64,000 bases of DNA from an archaeon (GCA_021819105.1 JAKASK010000002.1:22992-86991), one strand, 5' to 3'; positions 43,933 through 52,303 are shown, counted from the stretch's first letter. Notes: generated by a model not told the origin, from the sequence alone. Numbers and translations are program-made.

Positions 43933-44844
43933 CTACACCGGTGCGAGCCACTTCTCGTACTTCTTGATCTTGCCGTGGGTCGCCTCGGCGTACAGCTTCG
44001 CCATCTGGTCCGTCACCGGCGTCCCGTCGTAGCCGATCTTCCTGCCGTCGATCTCGCGGACCTTCGCGATCCCGGCGGCTGTGCCGCAGAAGAAGACCTC
44101 GTCCGAGGTGTAGAGCTCCTCCTTGGTGGAGTCGTTTCGGTAGAAGGTTATCCCCTGGTCCCTGGCGAACTGGATGACCGTGTCGCGGGTTATCCCCCTC
44201 AGGATGCCCGAGCTCGCGGGTGGGGTGCTGAGGATCCCGTCCTTCACCCGAAATATGTTCTCTCCAGGTCCCTCGGCCACCATCCCATGGGTGTTGAGGA
44301 GAATCGCCTCGTCATAGCCGCCTGCGGTGGCCTCCATCTTGGCCAGGGCCGAGTTTGCATAGTTTGCGGCGCACTTCGCCTGGACAGGCATCGAGCGCGA
44401 GTCGATCCTGGCCCAGCTTGACACGGCTGCCCTGACCCCCTTCGATGCGGCGTCGGCCCCGAGGTACGCGCCCCACTCCCAAGACGCGATGGCCACGGAT
44501 ACCTTGCTCCTGAGCGGATTCAGCCCCATCTCGCCGTAGGCGGTGTAGGCGATGGGCCGGATGTAGCACTCTTTGGCAGGGTTGTTCCTCACCAGTTCCT
44601 TGCAGGCTTCGGCGAGCTCCCCCTTGGAGTGACCGAGGTCCATCCTGTAGATCTTCGCGCTGTTCAAGAAGCGGTCGATGTGCTCGTCCAGCCTGAATAT
44701 CGCAGTCCCTTCCGCGGTCGAGAACGCCCTGATCCCTTCGAACACGGCCATGCCGTAGTGGAGCCCATGCGTCAGCACGTGTATCTTCGCGTCGTCCCAG
44801 GGAACCAGCTTCCCGTCCATCCAGATCTTTTTTTGCGGCAGCAT
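43933..44844 (-). CDS. ilvE: branched-chain amino acid aminotransferase
   Basis: 303 residues from ATG 44844, with a CTAAATACC box 27 nt upstream; an in-frame extension to 45483 overlaps the neighbouring thiolase and is not conserved. KIWMDGKLVPWDDAKIHVLTHGLHYGMAVFEGIRAF opens the class-IV PLP fold. The PLP Lys lies in PVQAKCAANY, and NTHGMVAEGPGENIF follows. It transaminates Leu, Ile and Val with 2-oxoglutarate. Confidence 0.94.
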   Translation of the reverse strand: MLPQKKIWMDGKLVPWDDAKIHVLTHGLHYGMAVFEGIRAFSTAEGTAIFRLDEHIDRFLNSAKIYRMDLGHSKGELAEACKELVRNNPAKECYIRPIAYTAYGEMGLNPLRSKVSVAIASWEWGAYLGADAASKGVRAAVSSWARIDSRSMPVQAKCAANYANSALAKMEATAGGYDEAILLNTHGMVAEGPGENIFRVKDGILSTPPASSGILRGITRDTVIQFARDQGITFYRNDSTKEELYTSDEVFFCGTAAGIAKVREIDGRKIGYDGTPVTDQMAKLYAEATHGKIKKYEKWLAPV

Positions 44845-44934
44845 CTTACTGAACCGCGACTTGGGACGGTATTTAGGGAGAGCGCCTAACAACATCAGAG
44901 CGATTAATATCGCAGGTTGCGGAAGCTGACGCCG

Positions 44935-46110
44935 ATGCAAGACCCGGTGATAGTCGCGGCCTGCAGGACCCCCATCGGCAAGTTCGGCAGGAGCCTGGTC
45001 GGGGTGGCTGCCACGGAGCTCGGGGCGCTGGCCATCGAAGAGGCGCTGAAGAGGGGGAAGCTCTCCCCTCAGGACGTCGACGAAGTGGTCATGGGCAACG
45101 TGGTGTCCGCCGGCCTTGGCCAGAACCCGGCGAGGCAGGCAGCCGTCCACGCGGGGATCCCCTTCGGGGTAGGTTCGTTCACGGTGAACAAGGTGTGCGG
45201 CTCGGGGCTGAAGGCCGTCATGCTGGCGGCCCAGTCCATCAAGGCCGGAGACAACGAGGTCGTGGTCGCCGGAGGGATGGAGAGCATGAGCAACGCCCCA
45301 TACCTCGCGAAGGGGGTGAGGTGGGGGACGAAGTTCGGGGACGCGAGGCTGCTCGACGCCATGATAGTGGACGGACTCTGGGACGCCTATCACAACTACC
45401 ACATGGGGCTGACCGGGGAGCACGTGGCAAAGAAGTATGGAATCGGGAGGAAGGAGGCGGACGAGTTCGCCTACCAGAGCCACAGGAAGGCAGCCAGGGC
45501 CTCCGAAGCGGGGGAGTTCGAGAGGGAGACCGTGAAGGTGAAGATAAGGAGGGAGGGCGAAGTAGTGGAGTTCGCCAAGGACGAGTGCATAAGGCCGGAC
45601 ACCACGGTGGAGAAGCTCGGAAAGCTAAAGCCGGTCTTCAAGCCCGGCGGGGTGCTGACCGCAGGCAACTCGTCGCAACTGAGCGACGGCGCCTCGGCCG
45701 TGGTGGTCTGCTCGCAGGACGCGGCGGACAGGCTCGGGGTCAAGCCGCTGGCCAAGATAACAGGCTACGCCACGGGGGGGCTCGAGCCCGCCAGGGTGAT
45801 GGAGGCTCCGATCCCCACTACCAGGGCCCTGCTGAAGCGCCTGAAGATGGATGTGGGGGAGATCGACCTCTTCGAACACAACGAGGCGTATTCGACCGCA
45901 TCCATCGCGGTCCGCAACGCCCTCGGCGTGGACGAGTCGAAGTTCAACGTCTGGGGGGGCGCGGTCGCCCTTGGGCACCCGATAGGGTGCAGCGGGACCA
46001 GGGTCCTCACGACCCTGATCTATGGGCTGAAGAGGGCGGGGAAGAAGAAGGGGCTGGCGACCCTCTGCCTCGGCGGGGGGAACGCGGTCTCTATGGTCAT
46101 CGAGGCGTGA
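44935..46110 (+). CDS. acetyl-CoA C-acetyltransferase (thiolase)
   Basis: 391 residues from ATG 44935, chosen because GATTAATATC centres 27 nt upstream; an earlier TTG at 44917 would add 6 residues. Nucleophile Cys is in NKVCGSGLKAVMLAA. The second active-site Cys is in LATLCLGGGNA and His in GGAVALGHPIGCSG. It is a canonical thiolase, unlike the cysteine-less protein at 42-43 kb. It can join or split acetyl-CoA units. Confidence 0.95.
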   Translation: MQDPVIVAACRTPIGKFGRSLVGVAATELGALAIEEALKRGKLSPQDVDEVVMGNVVSAGLGQNPARQAAVHAGIPFGVGSFTVNKVCGSGLKAVMLAAQSIKAGDNEVVVAGGMESMSNAPYLAKGVRWGTKFGDARLLDAMIVDGLWDAYHNYHMGLTGEHVAKKYGIGRKEADEFAYQSHRKAARASEAGEFERETVKVKIRREGEVVEFAKDECIRPDTTVEKLGKLKPVFKPGGVLTAGNSSQLSDGASAVVVCSQDAADRLGVKPLAKITGYATGGLEPARVMEAPIPTTRALLKRLKMDVGEIDLFEHNEAYSTASIAVRNALGVDESKFNVWGGAVALGHPIGCSGTRVLTTLIYGLKRAGKKKGLATLCLGGGNAVSMVIEA

Positions 46111-47773
46111 GCTCGCGCAGCTTCCTGCGAAGGACCTTCCCGATGAGGGTCTTCGGGAGCTCGGGGACGAACTCGACCTTCTTGGGGGCCTTGAACTTGG
46201 CGAGCCTCTTCTGGCAGAATTCGATGACCTCCCCTTCTGACACCGGCTTCGCCGGGTCCTTGAGCACGACGAAAGCCTTCACCACCTCGCCGCTGAACTC
46301 ATCCGGGATGCCGATAACCCCCGCCTCCTTGACGTCTGGGTGCTCGAAGAGCACGTCCTCCACCTCCCTCGGGTAGACCTTCAGCCCGCCGACGTTTACC
46401 ATGTCCTTCTTCCTGTCGACGATGTAGAAGTAGCCGTCATCGTCCATCTTCGCGATGTCCCCCGTGAGGAACCAGCCGTCCTTCAGGACCGCCTCGGTCT
46501 CGGCCTTCTGGTTCCAGTAGCCCTTCATGACCTGCGGGCCCCTGACTGCCAGCTCACCGACTTCGCCTGTAGAGAGGACCTTGTCCCTGTCGCCGGCGTC
46601 GACAATCCTGGCGTCGGTCCCGCTGTAGGGCGGCCCTATGGAGCCGTCCTTGGCGATCCCCCCGCTGACGGGGTTGCAGTGGGTGATGGGGCTGGTCTCC
46701 GAGAGGCCGTACCCCTCGACCAGGTTCCCGCCTGTGAGCTCGATGAACTTCTTCCGCACCGCGGGCGGGAGGGCCGAACCACCGGAGAGGCACGCCCTTA
46801 CCGACGTGAGGTTGAACTTCTTCGCGTCGGGCCTGCTGTTGATGGCGATGTACATCGCCGGCGCTCCGGAGAATATCGTGACCCTCTGGCTCTGGATGGT
46901 CTTCATCACCTCGTCCACGTGGAAGCTCGGGAGGAGAACCATGGCAGCCCCAGCGGCCAGCGGGGCGTTCATCGTCACCGTAAGCCCGTAGATGTGGAAG
47001 AGGGGGAGGACGCAGAGGGAGATGTCGCGATCGGTGAGCGGGAAGAGGCTGACTGCGTAGACCGCGTTGGACAGCAGGTTGTAGTGGGTGAGCATGGCGC
47101 CCTTCGAGACCCCTGTTGTCCCTCCGGTGTACTGCAGTAGGGCAACGTCGCCCTTGGGGTCGACGCTGGCGTAATCTTTCAACGGGGCCATGGAGTCTAC
47201 GAGCTTCGCGAAGTCGACGGTCCCGGCCCTGGGCACGTCCTTGACCCCGGCGAGTCCTGCGAGCATCTTCTTGGCGCCGGGCAGGTAGTCGCCCAGATGG
47301 GTGGAGATCACGTGCCTCAGCTGCAGTCTCCCCCTGCACCCTTCCAGGCTCTTGTAGAGGTCCATCCCCTTGGCGACAGTCCGGCTGGCGATGACGATCT
47401 CGGCTCCCGAGTCTTTGATCTGATACTCCAGCTCCCGTTCCTTGTAGATCGGGTTGCACATCACGACGACCCCCCCTGCCTTCAGGATCCCGAAGTAGGC
47501 GAAGACCAGCTGCGGCACGTTGGGGAGGAAGATGGCCACACGGTCCCCCTTCTTCATGCCCAGGGAGACGAGGGCGGAGGCAAACCTCGAAGAGATCTCG
47601 TCGACCTGGGAGTAGCTGAAGTCCCGGCCCTGATAGTGGATGCATCTGTTGCTGGGGTGGGCTTTGGCGGACTCGGTCAGCAGGGAATAGAGCGGCCTGG
47701 GTTCGGGGGGCGACAGGCCGTACCTCTCCCCCACCTCGGCCTTCAGCCAGGGACGGACCGCCTCCTGCTGCAA
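46097..47773 (-). CDS. long-chain acyl-CoA synthetase (FadD-like)
   Basis: 558 residues from TTG 47773; a GCTTAAGG box lies 28 nt upstream and the longer frame to 47863 overlaps the DUF373 promoter. AMP-binding motifs: LLQYTGGTTGVSKGAMLTHYN, GYGLSETSPITHCNP, GELAVRGPQVMKGYWN, GWFLTGDIAKMDDDGYFYIVDRKKD and the C-terminal KTLIGKVLRRKLRE. It activates fatty or aromatic acids. It ends 14 bp into the 3' end of the convergent thiolase gene. Confidence 0.93.
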   Translation of the reverse strand: MQQEAVRPWLKAEVGERYGLSPPEPRPLYSLLTESAKAHPSNRCIHYQGRDFSYSQVDEISSRFASALVSLGMKKGDRVAIFLPNVPQLVFAYFGILKAGGVVVMCNPIYKERELEYQIKDSGAEIVIASRTVAKGMDLYKSLEGCRGRLQLRHVISTHLGDYLPGAKKMLAGLAGVKDVPRAGTVDFAKLVDSMAPLKDYASVDPKGDVALLQYTGGTTGVSKGAMLTHYNLLSNAVYAVSLFPLTDRDISLCVLPLFHIYGLTVTMNAPLAAGAAMVLLPSFHVDEVMKTIQSQRVTIFSGAPAMYIAINSRPDAKKFNLTSVRACLSGGSALPPAVRKKFIELTGGNLVEGYGLSETSPITHCNPVSGGIAKDGSIGPPYSGTDARIVDAGDRDKVLSTGEVGELAVRGPQVMKGYWNQKAETEAVLKDGWFLTGDIAKMDDDGYFYIVDRKKDMVNVGGLKVYPREVEDVLFEHPDVKEAGVIGIPDEFSGEVVKAFVVLKDPAKPVSEGEVIEFCQKRLAKFKAPKKVEFVPELPKTLIGKVLRRKLRELTPR

Positions 47774-47874
47774 GGGCTCCTTGTGCGGACGGACGCCCCT
47801 TAAGCGTATCTCCCTGAGACGCGTTCGGGGTCTTGCACTAAAGTATAAACGACGAGGTTCCAAATCAGAGGCAG

Positions 47875-48993
47875 ATGTCTCTGGCCGACAAGTACCTGGT
47901 GCTCTGCGTCGACAGGGACGACGACCTAGGCACGAAAGCGAAAGTGAACTCGCCGGTGATCGGGAGGGGGGCAGTCCTCGAGGCGGGGACGAAGCTCGCG
48001 CTTGCCGACCCCGAGGAGGCGGACGCCAACGCCATCTTCGCGGCGGTGAAGAAGTTCGACGCGCTCACAAAGTCGAGCAACCTCTGCGAGGTGGCCGTGG
48101 TCTGCGGCGATGCGGACAGGGGGTTCGCGGCGGACAGGCGAGTCGGGAGGCAGGTGGCCTCCATCCTGGATGCGGGGGCCTACACCGGGGTGGTCCTCGT
48201 TTCCGACGGCGGGGAGGATGAGCAGGTGGTCCCGATAATACAGAGCCTCAAGCCCATAGTCTCGGTTGAGAGGGTGACGGTCAAGCACAGCCAGACCGTG
48301 GAGGAGACGTACCAGGTGCTGGGGAGGTATCTTCGGATGCTGGTGTTCGACCCGCACTATTCCAAGTACGCCCTCGGGGTCCCCGGGCTGATCTTCGTAC
48401 TTGCAGGCATCTTCATCCTGGCGGGAAAGACCTTCGAAGCGGCGCTGGCCTCCCTGCTCGTGCTAGGGGGCGCGTTCCTGATCAGGGGGTTCAACGTGGA
48501 CAGGACTGTCACAGGGCTGCTTCAGAGAGGGTACACAGGTTACATCAGGCTGTTCTCCATGACCGCGGCTGCCCTCGTCGCTCTGGCAGGGATCTTCACC
48601 GGATACAGCGCGATGATGGCAGACACCGCCGCCGTCAACGCCGTTGCGGCTGACCCAGGGGACCTGCTCGTGTACGGGGCGGTGCTGGCCGGACACTTCA
48701 TCGAGGGGGGGCTGAACCTCGTGTGGGGAGGTGTCGCCATCTACGCGGCCGGGGCCCTCCTTTCTCATCTGGCCAGGGACAGCGTGAAGTGGCGGAGGGA
48801 TGGGTTCCTGCTTGTCATGCTCGGCATCCTGTACTTCCCGCTCCTCACGTTCTCTCAGTTCCTCGTCAGCGGGACCACCGAGGCGACGTTTCTCCTCGTC
48901 TCATACGTCCTCATCGGACTCGCGGCCATTTTCGCCCTGACCAGTGCCATTTATCCGCGAGTCAGGACGAGGGCGGTGGCCGAAAACGAGTAA
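47875..48993 (+). CDS. DUF373-family membrane protein
   Basis: 372 residues from ATG 47875, with a GTATAAAC box 29 nt upstream. The N-terminal 150 residues are a soluble DUF373 domain (LVLCVDRDDDLGTKA, DANAIFAAVKKFD, VVLVSDGGEDEQVVP, VSVERVTVKHSQTVEETYQ). About six membrane helices follow. DUF373 is widespread in archaea with unknown function. The next gene starts 3 nt after the stop. Confidence 0.9.
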   Translation: MSLADKYLVLCVDRDDDLGTKAKVNSPVIGRGAVLEAGTKLALADPEEADANAIFAAVKKFDALTKSSNLCEVAVVCGDADRGFAADRRVGRQVASILDAGAYTGVVLVSDGGEDEQVVPIIQSLKPIVSVERVTVKHSQTVEETYQVLGRYLRMLVFDPHYSKYALGVPGLIFVLAGIFILAGKTFEAALASLLVLGGAFLIRGFNVDRTVTGLLQRGYTGYIRLFSMTAAALVALAGIFTGYSAMMADTAAVNAVAADPGDLLVYGAVLAGHFIEGGLNLVWGGVAIYAAGALLSHLARDSVKWRRDGFLLVMLGILYFPLLTFSQFLVSGTTEATFLLVSYVLIGLAAIFALTSAIYPRVRTRAVAENE

Positions 48994-48996
48994 CCC

Positions 48997-49779
48997 ATGC
49001 TAGAATCCGCGCTAAGATATCTGGGAGTCTACCGTCTGTACGAGGGGAGGCTGAGGTCCCAGGTCGAAAGGGAGGAGATACCTGGCCACATAGGCATCAT
49101 ACTTGACGGCAACAGGAGGTGGGCCCAGGACCAGGGCCTGACCGAAGGGCTGGGCCACAAAGAGGGAGCCGACAGGGCCGAGGAGTTGCTCGACTGGTGC
49201 CACGACCTCGGGATAAGGACCGTCACGCTCTATGTCCTGTCCACTGAGAACCTGGACCGGACCCCGGACGAGCTGAAAGACTTGTACGAGCTCATCGAAG
49301 CGAGGCTCAACAGGCTCCTCAACGACGCCAGGATAGTGAAGTACAGGGTCAGGGTGAGGGCCATCGGGCACCTGGACCTCCTCCCCGACTCGATCTTCGA
49401 CCTCCTCCGTGCGATAGAAGCGAAGACCGAGGGGTACGACGACCACTACCTGAACATCGCTGTCGCCTACGGCGGGAGGGCTGAGATCACGGACGTGGTG
49501 AGGTCGGTGGCACAGGACGTCAAGAGCGGGAAGCTCAGCCCCGAGGCCATAAGCGAGGACACGGTATCGGCGCGGCTGTACACGTCATTCCTCCCCAATC
49601 AGGAGCCGGACCTGATCATCAGGACCTCGGGAGAGGAGAGGATGAGCGGGTTCCTCCTCTGGCAGGGGGCATACTCGGAGCTCGTCTTCGTGGACGTCTT
49701 CTGGCCCGCCTTCAGGTTCATCGACTTCCTGCGGGCGGTCAGGACCTACCAGAAGAGGCGAAGGCGCTACGGCAAGTAA
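48997..49779 (+). CDS. uppS: cis-prenyltransferase (undecaprenyl diphosphate synthase family)
   Basis: 260 residues. GHIGIILDGNRRWAQDQGL holds the catalytic Asp (DGNRRW). VTLYVLSTENLDRTPDEL and PDLIIRTSGEERMSGFLLWQGAYSELVF are the conserved substrate-binding segments. It makes long-chain Z-polyprenyl diphosphates, likely lipid carriers for glycan assembly. Located in a tight three-gene unit between DUF373 and the eL22-like gene. Confidence 0.95.
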   Translation: MLESALRYLGVYRLYEGRLRSQVEREEIPGHIGIILDGNRRWAQDQGLTEGLGHKEGADRAEELLDWCHDLGIRTVTLYVLSTENLDRTPDELKDLYELIEARLNRLLNDARIVKYRVRVRAIGHLDLLPDSIFDLLRAIEAKTEGYDDHYLNIAVAYGGRAEITDVVRSVAQDVKSGKLSPEAISEDTVSARLYTSFLPNQEPDLIIRTSGEERMSGFLLWQGAYSELVFVDVFWPAFRFIDFLRAVRTYQKRRRRYGK

Positions 49780-49784
49780 CGTTT

Positions 49785-50261
49785 ATGACGCATCAGCCGG
49801 ACGGGGAGGCTGAGTTGAAGGTAGTCCTCGGGACGCTCAAGGGGAAGGGGGAGGAACTCGTCGCGTTCCTCGAGCCAAGGGTCGGCACAAAGCCTGAGCT
49901 GTCAGGGGACTCCATCGAGATCGACGACGGAAGCTTGAGGCAGGGGGTCAAGCCCCGCCATGTCAAGACGTACATCAAGCGGTTCCTGTTCATGAACGGG
50001 GTCAGGAAGAACTACAGGGTGTTCGTGGCGGGGAAGGAGCTGACAGTCCAGGAAATCGAGCTCGGCGAGAAGGAGGAAGAGGAAGCGAAAGAGAAGAAGG
50101 CCCCTGAGAAGAAGGAAGAGGAGCCGGAGGAGCCGAAGGCTGAGTCCGAACCTGAAGAGGAAGCGAAGGAGGAGCCGGCGGAAGAAAAGCCGAAGCCCAA
50201 GAAGCAGGCCGCTAGGAAGCCGAGGGCGACGAAGAAGAAGGCAGCCGCCGAAGAATCCTAG
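49785..50261 (+). CDS. eL22-like ribosomal protein with acidic and basic tail
   Basis: 158 residues. The core (about residues 10-90) reads ELKVVLGTLKGKGEELVAFLEPR, then VKPRHVKTYIKRFLFMNGVRKNYRVFV, then KELTVQEIEL. It matches the order of eukaryotic ribosomal L22e ([41 protein letters not shown]). After it comes a Glu/Lys-rich stretch (87-125) and a Lys/Ala/Arg-rich end (130-158). I call it eL22-like from this likeness, not a search. The start could also be TTG 49815, 31 nt from GTTTATGAC. Downstream of uppS by 5 nt. Confidence 0.65.
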   Translation: MTHQPDGEAELKVVLGTLKGKGEELVAFLEPRVGTKPELSGDSIEIDDGSLRQGVKPRHVKTYIKRFLFMNGVRKNYRVFVAGKELTVQEIELGEKEEEEAKEKKAPEKKEEEPEEPKAESEPEEEAKEEPAEEKPKPKKQAARKPRATKKKAAAEES

Positions 50262-50659
50262 GAAGAGCGCCCCCTGCGGGCCCGGGCGAGCCGTTTCTCC
50301 CTGAGAAGTGCCCTGAGGTAGTTCCTTGATTCCCTCAGGTTCTTGAGCGCCTGTGGGAAGTCCCCGAGGGCGAAGTCGTCGGAGCCTTTCTTCAGGCTCT
50401 TCAGTGCGAAGCTCAGGGCCTGCCTCTCGTCCGGGACGCGGTAGGGCTTCAGCCTGATGAAGCGCCCTGGGTTTTCTTCGTCGAGGTCGAACTTGATGAA
50501 CGCGATGCTCTTCTCGACCTTGACGTAGGCGAGCCAGATTGACAGCAGCAGGCTGCTGGACGGCTCCCCTGACAGGGACGCCAGCGCCGCGCCTATCCGC
50601 TCCCCGGCCTCAGCCAAGTCTGCGGCGGTCTCGCTTCGCCACTCGCTCACGCTTCCCAT
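50258..50659 (-). CDS. conserved helical protein, function unknown
   Basis: 133 residues, mostly helical (ADLAEAGERIGAALASLSGE, LLLSIWLAYVKVEKSIAFIKFDL, ALKNLRESRNYLRALLREKRLARARR). The middle has a short strand around GRFIRLKPYRVPDERQ. No motif recognised. Convergent with the eL22-like gene, overlapping by 4 bp. Divergent from the next gene with 79 bp between starts. Confidence 0.6.
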   Translation of the reverse strand: MGSVSEWRSETAADLAEAGERIGAALASLSGEPSSSLLLSIWLAYVKVEKSIAFIKFDLDEENPGRFIRLKPYRVPDERQALSFALKSLKKGSDDFALGDFPQALKNLRESRNYLRALLREKRLARARRGRSS

Positions 50660-50738
50660 CAGCCTTCGAATGATCCGGACAAGAAACCGTCTTCCCGCCT
50701 GGATTATTTATAACCAAGACGCGGACGGCGGCGAACAG

Positions 50739-51413
50739 TTGCCGAAGAAGGAAGAGCGCATAGGCGGCGCATGCTACATCGGGCTCGAGTCCCTGCTTGA
50801 CCTTGGGCGGCTCTCCTGCGCGCTGGAGAGGGCGCCGTTCCCGCTGTTCGCCTTCAAGGAGGGGAACGCGACGAGGATCGCAGCGCAGGCAGACCTGTTC
50901 ATGGGGACCCCCATCTTCTACTACTTCGACAACGGCACGGTCGACGAGTTCCTCGCCTACAGGATAACAGGGGAGGGGGAGGAGGTACAGTTCGTCAGCT
51001 CGGCGAGCAACGCCTCGTACCTCTACGCCCCGGTGATAAGGGTGCACAAGATGCCGAAGCCCCTGGAGGCGAAAGACGGATTCAACGACAAGTTCATCTC
51101 CGTCGAGGTCGAGAACCTGCCCAGCCTGGTGAAGGTAGGGGCGTACAAGACCCTCTTCGAAGAGCCTCCGCTCCCGCTGTTCGCCTTCAAGGACGGCGGC
51201 GGGTGGGTCCTGGGGACCTTCGCGAGGATCGACGACTACGAAGAGGCGTCCATATTCTTCTACTGCCGCGTGAGGGAAGAGCCGTCGGGGTTCCTCAGAT
51301 ACACCTACGACAGGATCACCGAGACCACCTACGTCAAAAGGACAGACGAGCCAGGGTACCACTACATCAAGGTGGTCAAGCTCACCGGCCGGCACCCCCT
51401 GGTCGAGTTCTAG
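50739..51413 (+). CDS. protein of two similar repeats, function unknown
   Basis: 224 residues from TTG 50739; a TTTATAAC box centres 28 nt upstream, so the longer frame from 50670 is not chosen. Two halves look alike: ALERAPFPLFAFKEGN with TPIFYYFDNGT and FLAYRIT near residues 28-75, and LFEEPPLPLFAFKDGG with ASIFFYCRVRE and FLRYTYDRIT near residues 138-190. Each is beta-rich. No known domain recognised. Convergent with the Nudix gene (4-bp overlap). Confidence 0.6.
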   Translation: MPKKEERIGGACYIGLESLLDLGRLSCALERAPFPLFAFKEGNATRIAAQADLFMGTPIFYYFDNGTVDEFLAYRITGEGEEVQFVSSASNASYLYAPVIRVHKMPKPLEAKDGFNDKFISVEVENLPSLVKVGAYKTLFEEPPLPLFAFKDGGGWVLGTFARIDDYEEASIFFYCRVREEPSGFLRYTYDRITETTYVKRTDEPGYHYIKVVKLTGRHPLVEF

Positions 51414-51823
51414 CCTGACCCACGGATGAAGCGCTCAGCCTCGGTCATCGTGAACTTCGAGTTGTCGTAGGAGGCCTTCTTGACTGCCTCGGGGAAGGGG
51501 AACCAGCCGAACCCCTGGTGCTCAAAGGAGATCTTCACCTTTTCGTTGGCGGTGGAGGCCAGCAGGTACACCACCTGCTTGTGGACGTTCTTCCCGTCCC
51601 TCCTGTAGAAGTACTCTATCTCCTTCCTGAACCCTGGCAGGAACTTCAGGTCCTTCAGCCCTGTCTCCTCCGCGACCTCCCTGACGACGGTGTCGAGCTC
51701 GCTCTCCCCCTTCTCCACCCCGCCCTTGGGGAAGTCCCACCGTCCCGCGTTCTGCAGGAGGAGGTACACCCTCCCCGCTGGAGAGTCCCTGAACACGACC
51801 GCCCCCGCCGAACGCTCTTCCAA
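51410..51823 (-). CDS. Nudix hydrolase (Ap4A-hydrolase-like)
   Basis: 137 residues from TTG 51823; GATAATAATT centres about 27 nt upstream. The Nudix box runs GGVEKGESELDTVVREVAEETGL (Gx5Ex7REVxEExG), near residues 34-56. RSAGAVVF at the N-terminus is typical of dinucleoside polyphosphate hydrolases. Likely cleaves Ap4A or a related nucleotide. Confidence 0.93.
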   Translation of the reverse strand: MEERSAGAVVFRDSPAGRVYLLLQNAGRWDFPKGGVEKGESELDTVVREVAEETGLKDLKFLPGFRKEIEYFYRRDGKNVHKQVVYLLASTANEKVKISFEHQGFGWFPFPEAVKKASYDNSKFTMTEAERFIRGSG

Positions 51824-51915
51824 CCGCCTAAGATTTTTCGAGCCAATTATTATCGTTGACTCGGCGGGGGCTCCAAATCGTTAAACGGCGAGGCCCGCCG
51901 ACTGCCAGCCGTCCA

Positions 51916-51957
51916 ATGACAGTCACGACCCTGGAGCCCGCCCCTTGCGCTTCGTAG
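51916..51957 (+). other. possible 13-residue leader ORF overlapping the PadR start
   Basis: ATG 51916 to TAG 51957 encodes MTVTTLEPAPCAS. It lies about 34 nt after the TATA-like GTTAAAC (about 51879-51885) and runs out of frame through the PadR TTG at 51945. It could affect translation of PadR by coupling, or be chance. Confidence 0.3.
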
Positions 51958-52247
51958 ACAGGCTCAGGGAAAAAGTTCAGAAGGAGAACCTCTGGTTCTT
52001 CATCCTCATCCTCCTATCCCAAGAGGAGAGGTACGGCTTCGAACTGAGGCGGCTCATCAACGAGAGGTTCGGCTTCTGGAGCGGGACAGTCACGGCCTAT
52101 CGCGTCCTCTACGACCTCGAGAGGGCCAGGCTGGTCAAGGCAGAGATGAAGGACAGGAGGAAGTACTACAGGATAACTGAGGAAGGCCGGGCGGAGCTGG
52201 ACGGTGCAAGGTCGTTCTTACGTGGCCTGCTGAAGGACGCTGCCTGA
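51945..52247 (+). CDS. PadR-family transcriptional regulator
   Basis: 100 residues from TTG 51945, about the winged-helix part of PadR alone. LWFFILILLSQEERYGFELRRLINERFGFW is the recognition region, and TVTAYRVLYDLERARLVKAEMKDRRKYYRITEEG carries the wing. A perfect 20-bp palindrome begins 1 bp after its stop and precedes the inositol-phosphate synthase. It likely represses that gene and perhaps itself. Confidence 0.88.
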   Translation: MRFVDRLREKVQKENLWFFILILLSQEERYGFELRRLINERFGFWSGTVTAYRVLYDLERARLVKAEMKDRRKYYRITEEGRAELDGARSFLRGLLKDAA

Positions 52248-52267
52248 TATTTTACAATGGTAAAATA
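52248..52267. promoter_or_regulatory. 20-bp palindrome, candidate PadR operator for inositol-phosphate synthase
   Basis: TATTTTAC and GTAAAATA are perfect inverted copies separated by AATG. Located between the PadR stop (52247) and the inositol-phosphate synthase TTG (52304). The left arm could also be the TATA box, giving a TSS near 52278 and a 26-nt leader that keeps the ribosome-binding site. Binding by PadR is inference. Confidence 0.6.
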
Positions 52268-52286
52268 GGGGGCTGAAATACCCCCT

Positions 52287-52295
52287 GGAGGAGGG
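52287..52295 (+). promoter_or_regulatory. strong Shine-Dalgarno before the inositol-phosphate synthase TTG
   Basis: GGAGGAGGG ends 8 nt before TTG 52304. It is one of the few clear Shine-Dalgarno sites in a window where most starts look leaderless, and it fixes the TTG as the start. Confidence 0.7.
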
Positions 52296-52303
52296 ATTCA
52301 ACG

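Noticed and set aside
44826..44836. T-run CTTTTTTTG that could be an archaeal terminator.
   Set aside because: It is in the coding start of the aminotransferase (Lys codons on the minus strand), not at a gene end.
44845..45483. N-terminal extension of the branched-chain aminotransferase.
   Set aside because: It lies antisense to the thiolase gene and the ATG at 44844 matches the family's N-terminus and promoter.
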